From Bolinopsis microptera (Eukaryota; Ctenophora; Tentaculata; Lobata; Bolinopsidae): a stretch of 64,000 nucleotides of DNA. Every line of letters begins with the position of its first letter. Position 1 is the stretch's first letter. The position numbers were made by a program, and so were the translations under genes. The stretch spans positions 17,997,118-18,061,117 of the forward strand of contig NC_087078.1 in assembly GCF_026151205.1 (NCBI RefSeq). The letters run 5' to 3'. The notes beneath the pieces are model-generated. The model was not told where the DNA came from, searched no databases, and saw only the letters and a program-made list of their open reading frames with translations. Below are positions 35,001-47,000 of this stretch, in pieces.

Positions 35001-38000
35001 CTGTGAACTGAAGATTCCTTGTAAGTTTGGAGGGTTCTGTTTACTAAATATATCACTCTGTGAACTGAAAATTCCTTGTAAGTTTGGAGGGTTCTGTTTG
35101 CATAAATATAGACTCTGTGAACTGAAGATTCCTTGTAAGTTTGGAGGGTTCTGTTTACTAAATATATCACTCTGTGAACTGAAGATTCCTTGTAAGTTTT
35201 GAGGGTTCTGTTTACATAAATATCACTCTGTGAACTGAAAATTCTTTGTAAGTTTGGAGGGTCCTGTTTACATAAATATAGACTCCGTGAACTGAAGATT
35301 CCTTGTAAGTTTGGAGGGTTCTGTTTACTAAATATATCACTCTGTGAACTGAAGATTCCTTGTAAGTTTTGAGGGTTCTGTTTACTAAATATATCACTCT
35401 GTGAACTGAAGATTCCTTGTAAGTTTTGAGGGTTCTGTTTACTAAATATACTCTGTGAACTGAAGATTCCTTGTAAGTTTTGAGGGTTCTGTTTACTAAA
35501 TATATCACTCTGTGAACTGAAGATTCCTTGTAAGTTTTGAGGGTTCTGTTTACTAAATATACTCTGTGAACTGAAGATTCCTTGTAAGTTTTGAGGGTTC
35601 TGTTTACTAAATATATCACTCTGTGAACTGAAGATTCCTTGTAAGTTTTGAGGGTTCTGTTTACATAAATATATCACTCTTTTAGGTTTTCTGGTACTTA
35701 TAGCTGTGTTTTTGTAAACCAGTTCCAGTGATAAATGGTAAGAAATGTAACAATGACAAGTCACTTAAGTCCAGCAATGTTTAGGTCGACACTAAAAGTA
35801 ACTTACATTGATCATGTAACTTAATTTTCAGTAAAAGACGCGTTCACTGAGCCCCAGACGCAAATCCCCGACGTTCTGGTCTGGATGATATCAAACGGTG
35901 AGCGGATAGCTTACTTCAAAGCTCCCATCCATCACTTCCTGTTCCACAGACGGAACCCTGGCTATGCTTGTAGCAAGTTCCGGAGCATACAGATGAGGGT
36001 GAGCACTTGGAATGTCAAAACTTGACATATTCTTGGATCAAAATGCGAAATTCTTTCACGAATAATTCCTTCCTTGTTACTCTTATATATATTGTTACTC
36101 TTATATATATTCAGAAGAACATGAATGTGGTATATATACCACATTCATGTTCTTCTGAATTTATCTATTCAAGATAAAAGCTTACCAAGCTCTTACTCTC
36201 AGTACCTGGGAAGTAAGGAGGACAGAACAGCTTGCCTCTTGAAGTGTTTCGGCTGGTTTGGAACTGAAGAAGAGTACTGGAATTACGATATCCCCTCTGA
36301 TGGTAGGATCACCGTGTACGCGGAGACCTTTGAGAACCAGACGGTGATGGGAACCACGTGGAGTATCAAGGGTCTCACTAGACCTGAGTTTTCTAACCCT
36401 GATGGAAAGGTTAGGGGGGGGGGGCAAAGGGGAGGGGGGGGGAGGCAAAGTCAGTATACATGCAGTGGGTCGTACAACATCGCCATGTTTCATATTTGAG
36501 AGTTGTTGCTCAGATGACATACAGCTGTGCTTATTAATTTGAGAATTCGGTCACCAAAAGTTTAAACTTCAATTGTAATTAGAGACCACGCCTATTCAAA
36601 ATTAAATCACCCATATCGTTTTCTGCGAACATGCTAGACGCCCTAAATTTTGCGGATTACTTTAAATCATTAATAGCTGTATCTGATTGAAATGACACAC
36701 GACTCCACAGATTGCACTGCCACAAGCTGCATTTATACCACCTAAAGGATGGGAATGGGGAGAAGAGTGGCAGGTCTCCCTCGACTTCAGGTTCTTTTTA
36801 AACATGCTACTTGTTTTATAGTTTTCTTATTGAGTTTTAGTCGCTGCAATGATGAAAGAGCACTATTCAGTGACAACCTGCATGTTGCAGCTCTATGGTG
36901 ACAGAAGACTACAATATGAACGAATATACTGACCGGATATTCGAAGTGGACTTGAGGGAACATGGTAAAAATTGGAGCTCTGCCAAGAAAGTATGGATGA
37001 ACTCGGACATGGAGGAGGTAAACTGGAATGACGAGATGCCTCCAGGGTGGGAGAACAAAACCGACTGGAGTATTGACAGCAACCAACCCGGCGATGGAGA
37101 TAGTGAGTTTAATTCGCATCCTTTTCAAAAAGTTCTGCTGGTATCATACTACGGGGCATCATATTTAAATATTGTTACCATGATAGACATAGATAAAAAT
37201 AAGAATTGACTGACACCCTCCCCGCACTCAGATTGGCAGTACGCAGTGGAAGTAGACTCGGCAGACTTCACCTCCTCCTTCAAACCCTACCACTACTGTA
37301 GGAGGAGACTCTGGCTTAGGGAGAGAGTCAAGACTGGTGATACTGTCATCCCCACTGTTGCTGTGAGAACATTTAGATTGAGTTAAAGTTAAATATAGGT
37401 ATTCTGATTTCTCCGTAGTGAGTTTGATCGTTCACACTGCCGCTTCACTGTATGATATAAGGAAATTAAATTAGTGAGCCCCTTCATTGCACCAATTCTT
37501 TGATACTCTACCCTTCAAGAGAGTCCTTCAAGAACTATAATCCACTCTGACATCCCATTTCTCAGGAAGTAGTGGCTGAGACTGGAGGCTGGGACTACGC
37601 TAAAACCTTCCAGAGCAAGTTCCACAGCGGGGAGATGAACAGTGACATTGTCCGGAGACGCCGCTGGAGACGCATGTTGAACAGCAGAAATGCTGGACCT
37701 GTTTGCTTCGAGGTAGGTTTTCTGCGAGATCTGTTAATTTCTCTTTGATCATGATTATATATATATGTTATGTATATTATTCTTTTTAGACTTGCAACAT
37801 TTCTGCTGATGCATTGAAGGATCGAAACGCTTCTATCATACCTATCTTGAAATTTCGAGTAAGAGATATGGTGGTTTAAGAGTTAAGTATGAAATAACGA
37901 GGTTAAGACATTTGGAATAAAAGAGGATGTGTTCAGTGTTAAACTTTGTACTGGTATCAGGTATGGAATGAAGACGCACAGGTTCTAGTACCCCCGGTTA

Positions 38001-41000
38001 TGGTACTAGAGTTCCCTGAAGTTAACACATACGAAGTACGGACACACATCTACCAAGGTAATAGGAATATCTCACTTTTACTAATCCAGTAATTGAAAAA
38101 TAAACTGTCACAGGCTGTGACACATAAACTGTCACAGGCTGTGACACAGCCTGTGACACAGCCTGTGACACCTGTGACTAACAGGTAGAGAACTGAGCAG
38201 CCCGGAGGTGGATGGAACTATAAACGCGTACTGTGTGGTGAGTTGCTGGAGACACACTGCCATTACTCGTACCATAAAGAAGCAGCTATCACCTACGTGG
38301 GACCAGTCCTTCATGTTTAAAGGTGAGTTTTGTAGTTGTGAAGAGATCATGTCGATTGCTTTACTGTAGTTTCCTTCGCTAATTCTCATTCGTCTGATTT
38401 CCGCAAGTCACTTACCTCAGCACATCCCATTTTAACTCCAAATATTTAATCAATCAGACAACCTGATGATTCATCGCGACTCGTTTAGGATATATGATCA
38501 TGGAACTAAGGTGGAATGGTTAATAGGTGATCGGTGTGCGAAAATATCGATATTTTTCAAATCTTGAGACAGTATTTCTTGAAATAAAGTGGAATTTATA
38601 AAGGCATTTAAGCTCGACTTGACATCTTTCCATTTTGCGAGAAACGATTTGCACTACCGGTTATCTGATATTGTGATTAAATGATTCTAACGCAAAACTA
38701 AGTACCCAGCAAAACTGGGTGATCCCTTGAAGAAAAAACCTTTCAGTTCAGTTAGGAATTGCATTGAAAGGCAAGACCCATGAATTTTCAAAGGAAAAAG
38801 AAAACGAGTTAATTTTATTTGAATAAAATTGAATATTCTGATGCTGAGTTTCAAATGAACACCCCCTTCGTGATTCGTATCTTAGACATAATAATCAAAT
38901 CTTAACAATAACAATGATAATCCAACCTTAATAATCATATTACCACCTAAATGACCTTTTTATATCACACGATATCAATCTTTCTATTGACTGCAATCCA
39001 CCAAGGTATAACGATAAACGGAAACACGAACGATGTCAGGAACTCCTTGCCGTCAGTCACCATCACTATTTGGCACAATGGAGCTAATGTAAGCAACAAC
39101 TCTTATTTCACTTCGTTTACATCAGTCCCTCACTAATTATACAAATTCCTCTTGACAAGACTAGATATTGTATGTTCATTGTTAATGCTAAGTTATCACG
39201 CGTGTAAATTTACGCAACTCTATTAGAAATAGTATAATTCACACAGCAAATCGGTCACGGAATAAATTACTAATTGGTTTTCCGTTTTCTCCAACGTACA
39301 CATCTAGATTAAAACTAAGAGCAAGAAACTAACTATAAAAAAGAACTAACGGTATAAGTTGTCCAGCTTAAAGTTTCAAGAGATGAATCCCTTAGGCAGA
39401 TGTGCCGGTGGGAGTATCGTCCCTACAGCCGTACCCCTTCTTTGGAGAGAACTATCATGTCAGCCGGATGATGTGGTACCCTGTATACACAAACGGGGAA
39501 CACCACGGTGATATTCTTGCTGCTTTTGAGATATTCCAGGTTTATATCTATAAGTTTGTTTATATTATATGTAAACTGTTAGTTTATATGTTGGTATTAA
39601 TAGAGTCAGCTAACAGGGCTTTGTTATTGATAGAGTATACGGGCTCTCAAGATATTCAAGATTAATGACGATGATATTTGTATTAGTGTAAAGTGGTGTA
39701 AGTTTAGTTAACTCACGTTTACAATGAACCTGTAAACGTTACAACATGCAGTTACAACTACTTTATTTGGCAGACGGTAAAGGGCGAGGACATACCGTTT
39801 GTACCACCTCCCCACCCTAGCGGTACGGGGCTCCAGGTTCCTCCAGGCATCAGACCCATACTCAAGCAGACAAGAATTGAGGTACCGTTTTGATTTTGAT
39901 GGAGTTGTTTTCCTTTAACGAATATGCATACTAATACCATAGTTAGCGCATTATGAATACTAGCAGGAACCCGTCTAACCCTATAGACCACTAGAGACTA
40001 AAATCATTATTATGTATTTAATTCGCGTTTTTGACACCAATTAGGGTCCAAATTTTGGGCACTAAAATTCTTATTCCTTGGCCAATTGTTAGCGCATTAT
40101 GAATATTTTCTGGAAGTATTTCTGTACAGGAATGTGTTGACCTGCAAATAAATGCTTGTGGCAAATTAGTTCCCAGGTGGTTAACCAAACTATGCATGGT
40201 TAATGGTTACATATTTATGCTTGTCGCTTACTGCTAATAGAGATCTTCAATCTCGTAGTTGGATATAGCAGAAGACATCGTATAGATATCAAAGATATAA
40301 AGCAGAAGGTATCGCAAATGTATTTAAGTCATGATTTATAAAAACCGGTTATTTAACCAATCCAAACCAGTTCAGTCTCATTAAGTAGTTTAGGATAAAT
40401 CACAAGTTAAACACCACCAACGCCGGTAACACCCTCACAAACCGTTCAGGTTCTCAGCTGGGGGTTGCGTCATCTCAAATTCTGGAGTGGAAAACCTATT
40501 ATTAACCCGCGGTTGGAGATTGAATGCGGAGGAGCAATCCTAATTCTCCCTAACATTGACGATGTGTTAAACAACCCCAACTTCCCCCAAACAGCTCACT
40601 ATTTCGACTGTCCTCTCCCTCAGGAGAACAACTTCAAACCTCCCATCAACATTAGACTCCTAGATCAGCGACCTAATGGGTTTACTCCTTTAGTGGGAAA
40701 ATACATCATCAAAGATTTCAAACCGTTCGATCCTGACTGGATCATGGCACAGTTGACACAGAGAAAAGACAATGCTGAGGATGAGAAGGACAGTGATAAA
40801 AACTCTCTCATCTCCGAGGAGAAGGAAGAGAAGGAGGAGAGTATTGCTGAGACGGTTGTTATAATTGAGGACGAGATCGATTATCCGACAGGTTTAAACT
40901 TACATTATACTTTTGCACAACTGGTTACAGTTATTAAATGAGCCCAGCCTGTTAATATCTCACAGATTGTTGGCAATGTTTAGTGTCCCAAATGCAGAAA

Positions 41001-44000
41001 CCACTCTTTTCAGATTATCAAGGTAACTGTTCCCAAGGTAACTGTTCCCAAGGTTACTGTTCCCAATACTGTTGACAACACAAAATCTCTAAAATATCAC
41101 CTCTCTCAGGTTGTGCTGCTTGCCTGAGCAAGAAGAAGATTGTAGGCAAGAGTGGGACTGGCCAGACTCCCGTAACCCTCATTGACGAATCAGACGACTG
41201 GGAGTTCCTCTCCATGTACTGGTGGTCCAGGTCAGTATAGTTAGAATTCAGTCTGGAGACTGGAAGTTCCTCTCCATGTACTGGTGGTCCAGGTCAGTAC
41301 AGTTAGAATTCAGTTCCTCTCCATGTACTGGTGGTCCAGGTCAGTACAGTTAGAATTCAGTTCCTCTCCATGTACTGGTGGTCCAGGTCAGTACAGTTAG
41401 AATTCAGTCTGGAGACTGGGAGTTCCTCTCCATGTACTGGTGGTCCAGGTCAGTACAGTTCGAATTCAGTTCCTCTCCATGTACTGGTGGTCCAGGTCAG
41501 TACAGTTAGAATTCAGTTCCTCTCCATGTACTGGTGGTCCAGGTCAGTACAGTTAGAATTCAGTCTGGAGATCTTATACTACAATTAAATGTTGAAACGA
41601 TCATTATTGATGGTTATGGTATGGTGTGAAAATATATTTTCCTTGAGCGTATCTCAACAAATTAATCAAGAGGATTTACAATCATTACGATTGATTAAGA
41701 AATATTACGAGGGGATTTACGAATCATTGATAAATTCAAAATACAAGTGCAACACAAGTATCAGCACCGTTAAAATCTACACTATACATTATTTTCATAG
41801 AATATATATATATATTCGGCAATCGGCAACTACTATAAAACAGATTCGGGCGCGCAATAATTATCCAAGCAGCGATCCAATCTATCAAAAGAACCCTTTT
41901 ATTTTAAAAACATCGTTAAAAGTTCTTTCACTGATTTGTTAATTTGTCTCCTAAAACATCTAGCAACTCTTCTGGAACGTTTACACAAGCTTGATCCGGT
42001 ATATCGATATCTAAGATTAGGTCGATCAAGAGGGCGCTTCTAGTTGGAACCATGGCTGTTATTGGTGAAGATTCCCGGTTCAGTCGTCCTGATACATCCT
42101 CCCACTGAAAATAATTTAGATTTAGCATTGCATAATTTTGGGTGGTCATAATTATGAACGCAAAGATTTCTTTGAACGTACAGGGTAACTGAACTTTAAT
42201 TTGGGTTGACATCACCTGAGTGCTAACTGCTAAGCCCTCTAGCGCTCAAGTTATATCCGACCAAATAAATTCCAACGAGGTATATTTTACATCTAGATAT
42301 TTGAACTCTAACCTCTATCCCTGAGATGTCCTGGTCTCCGTATGTCCCCGTTCTGAACAAGATTTCGTTCCCCTCACCCATAGCCCACACTCCCTCCGGA
42401 GTAACCTTGACCTTCCTAGCTTTGCCAGGTATTCGCTCCCACGTGCTTGCAGTCCATCTGAAGAGGTCATGGTTGGAGGCCACACCCCATACGTTATCAT
42501 TGTCACTCACATCAACCTGGAATGTTAAAGTTTAGATGAATAGCGTTTTGGAGATTGCTTCGTTATAATTCAAGGTTACATCTCCTTATAACGAACATGT
42601 AAGGGAGCAATAAAAATAGGAAGGTTGGGAAAGATGTAAGTGATATTAAAGCACACTCTGCCATGTAACTAACATCGACGAAGTCTCCAGGGAGTTGTAA
42701 CCAGCTATCTCCTCCCAAGTACTTGTAGACATTCCGACCAGGACCTATTCCCCATACAGTTGCTCCAGAGGAAACCTTCGTTAGTTTACCACCCGTTACT
42801 TTAGCCCAACATAATCCTGCAATACAAGGTTTTATTTAACAAATATTATGAACGGCATTAAATTGATATTATTTCATATTTGATTTAACGTGCATCATTC
42901 TATATTTAATTTGTTTAAGTAATGGTGCAAAAATAAATGTGCTAGAAGTATTGTCATGTTCTTCATTACTTCCAGTGTCGAGTTTGAAAACGTCCTCCTC
43001 GCTATCAACTCCCCACATTCCTGCTTTTCCTTTAGATATCTGAGCGACCTTTCCCAGGGATTTGTCACAGGCTGAGGTTAAGTATTCATTAAACTGGTGT
43101 ATATTTCTTGTTGATATTAAAACTGAAAGAACTAATATCTAATAAGTTTTTAAGTTTGAACACTGTTCTTATGTATTACTGTAAGAAAACCTGGGCAGGG
43201 GTCAGAGTTGCAGGATTGAGTCTGAACATCGTCTCCTACACACACTGCCCCGCCATTAGCAGGGGCAGGGTTGTTACATTCCTTGGATCTGATCTGGGTA
43301 CCTTTTCCTCCACAAACAGCTGAGCATTTCGACCAAGCCCCATATTCACCCCAACCTCCATCAACTGCAGAGCAAGGGTCAGAGTTGCAGGATTGAGTCT
43401 GAACATCGTCTCCTACACACGCTGACCCGCCTTTAGCAGGAGCAGGGTTGTTACATTCCTTGGATCTGATCTGGGTACCTTTTCCTCCACAAACAGCTGA
43501 GCATTTCGACCAAGCCCCATATTCGCCCCAACCTCCATTTACTGCGCAAGGGTCAGAGTTGCAGGATTGAGTCTGAACATCGTCTCCTACACACGCTGAC
43601 CCACCGTTAGCAGGGGCAGGGTTGTTACATTCCTTGGATCTGATCTGGGTACCTTTTCCTCCACACTCAGCTGAACATGTTGACCAAGCCCCATATTCAC
43701 TCCAACCTCCATTTACTGCGCAAGGGTCAGAGTTGCAGGATTGAGTCTGTGAATCGTCTCCTACACACGCTGCCCCTCCATTAGCAGGAGCAGGGTTGTT
43801 ACATTGCTTGGATCTGATCTGGGTGCCTTTTCCTCCACAAACAGCTGAGCATTTCGACCAAGCCCCATATTCACCCCAACCTCCATTTACTGCGCAAGGG
43901 TCAGAGTTGCAGGATTGGGTCTGTGAATCGTCTCCTACACACGCTGCCCCGCCATTAGCAGGAGCAGGGTTGTTACATTGCTTGGATCTGATCTGGGTAC

Positions 44001-47000
44001 CTCCATTACACTCAGCTGAACATTTTGACCAAGCCCCATATTCACTCCAACCTCCATTTACTGCGCAAGGGTCAGAGTTGCAGGATTGAGTCTGTGAATC
44101 GTCTCCTACACACGCTGCCCCACCGTTAGCAGGGGCAGGGTTGTTACATTCCTTGGATCTGATCTGGGTACCTTTTCCTCCACACTCAGCTGAACATTTC
44201 GACCAAGCCCCATATTCACTCCAACCTCCATTTACTGCGCAAGGGTCAGAGTTGCAGGATTGAGTCTGAACATCGTCTCCTACACAGGCTGCCCCACCGT
44301 TAGCAGGAGCAGGGTTGTTACATTCCTTGGATCTGATCTGGGTGCCTTTTCCTCCACAAACAGCTGAGCATTTCGACCAAGCCCCATATTCACCCCAACC
44401 TCCATTTACTGCGCAAGGGTCAGAGTTGCAGGATTGGGTCTGTGAATCGTCTCCTACACACGCTGCCCCGCCATTAGCAGGAGCAGGGTTGTTACATTGC
44501 TTGGATCTGATCTGGGTACCTTTTCCTCCACAAACAGCTGAGCATTTCGACCAGGCCCCATATTCACCCCATCCTCCATTTACTGAAAAAGAGATGGTCT
44601 GTTAATCTGAGGGGTTCAAACTAAAATAATTTTGAATAAATTTGGCCTCGAAAATACTGCGTTACTGGTTAGTGGTTAGGTTACCTGGACAAGGATCCGA
44701 ATTGCAAGTGTAGGTTTCTGAAATTTGTCCACTGCAATATGCTCCCCCGATACCAGGAGCGGGGCTGCTACATTTCCTGTATCTGGTTTTGGTACCAACA
44801 CCGCAGTCAGCCGTGCATTGCGACCAAGCACCGAAATCACCCCATTCTCCGTCAACTGAAGATCTTGTTTTAGGATCTATTTGCCGAACTTCACAGTGCA
44901 AAGGCTACTCTTTCTGTTTTGTTTTTACCATAAGTACAAAGTTACTTTAACAACACGAATTCAGAAACTTTTTAAATCGTTGATTTCGGCAAAACGTAAC
45001 GCCAACCACATTTCTGTAGCTAATTGTCACTGAGAGTGAGCCATGTTACCACTATCGCGTATATTTTTATGATTTATATTGAAATTCGCATATTACTTTC
45101 ATAGAATTTAGCAATCAACAAGATCAAAAGGAATACCAACCTATACATGGTTCAGAGTTGCAGGATCTAGTTTGTGAATCGTCTCCTACACACGCTGCCC
45201 CACCATTAACAGGAGCAGGGTTGCTACATTCCCTGTATCTAGTTTTGGTACCAACGCCGCAGTCAGCCGTGCATTGCGACCAAGCACCGAAATCACCCCA
45301 TTCTCCGTCAACTGAAGATCTTGTTTTAGGATCTATTTGCCGAACTTCACAGTGCAAAGGCTACTCTTTCTGTTTTGTTTTTACCATAAGTACAAAGTTA
45401 CTTTAACAACACGAATTCAGAAACTTTTTAAATCGTTGATTTCGGCAAAACGTAACGCCAACCACATTTCTGTAGCTAATTGTCACTGAGAGTGAGCCAT
45501 GTTACCACTATCGCGTATATTTTTATGATTTATATTGAAATTCGCATATTACTTTCATAGAATTTAGCAATCAACAAGATCAAAAGGAATACCAACCTAT
45601 ACATGGTTCAGAGTTGCAGGATCTAGTTTGTGAATCGTCTCCTACACACGCTGCCCCACCATTAACAGGAGCAGGGTTGCTACATTCCTTGGATCTGATC
45701 TGGGTACCTTTTCCTCCACACTCAGCTGAACATTTCGACCAAGCCCCATATTCACTCCAACCTCCATCAACTGCAGAGCAAGGGTCAGAGTTGCAGGATT
45801 GAGTCTGAACATCGTCTCCTACACACGCTGCCCCACCATTAACAGGAGCAGGGTTGTTACATTCCTTGGATCTGATCTGAGTTCCTCCTCCGCATAAATC
45901 TGAACATTCCGACCAAGCCCCATATTCACCCCAACCTCCGTCAACTGAATTTGTTTGCTTTTATGATTTGTAGGGTTCAAAGTAATAACTGATTAAAACA
46001 AGTTAAGAAGAATTTATTACTCGCCGTAATATGATCGGTTACGTAAATTCTCGATGTTTTCATTTATTAATATTATTATTGAAATTGTGCTTACGGAAAA
46101 TATTTTCAAATATTGATTTTAAACTAAAATATGGACGATGGTAAGGGTTGGTGTTAGAATAACAGCTGTGCTCGAGTTAGGTTCCAGACTCATTTTCAAT
46201 TGAGATGAATTGGATTAAAATAGACTGCACTCAGACTATCATATTGTGTAGTCACAAAACATTAAAGGACGTTTTTGGATAATATTTTGTGTTTTGTAGC
46301 AAGTGAAACTCTTGTAGAGGTACAAGATCGGTTGAGATTATATAAATCGGATATCCGATGTCCTATCAGGTTTATAAAATCCCGATTAGATTCCAACTCA
46401 CTACTTATAATTGTATCTATCGGTTACAAACATACAATCATCTTCAGGGGTGTAGGAAGCGGGGGGGCAGGGGGGGCCATCGCCCCCCCATAAAATTTGG
46501 GCAAGGGGCCAAAAAGGGCCAACTTTTTAATTTAGGCTTTTAAAAATTTTTGGGAAACATTTTTTTCCCCCGAAAATTTTAAAGTCAAAAATTTTCAAAG
46601 TTTTCTTGAAAACTACTTTTGTTCATGTTTCATGCTACCCTGATCATTATGAGCCGAAAATATTTTTTTCGGTTTTCGAAGTTCGACATACGATTTTGGA
46701 CTCGAGGGTTCCCCTTTGTGATGCGATCTCGGAAGGCAGGCCTCCCCTTCGCAATACGAGCTCGGAAGCGGGAGCTCTGCTTTCAGAGGTACGTATCGTG
46801 AATGACTCGGACCGAAAATTTTCTAAGTCAAAAATTTTCAAAGTTTTCTTGAAAACTACTTCTGTTCATGTTTCATGCTACCCTGATCATTCTGAGCCGA
46901 AAATATTTTTTTCGGTTTTCGAAGTCCGCACCTACCCTTCGATATACGATTTTAAACTCGTGGGTTCCCCTTTGTGATGCGATCTCGGAAGGCAGGCCTC

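Noticed and set aside
34760-35764. Minus-strand frames of 334 and 135 codons
   Set aside because: Antisense of the exon 16 splice-donor array; open only because the repeat unit lacks stops.
41589-41942. 117-codon plus frame
   Set aside because: AT-rich low-complexity composition in ferlin intron 30, overlapping the 3' end of the nested gene.
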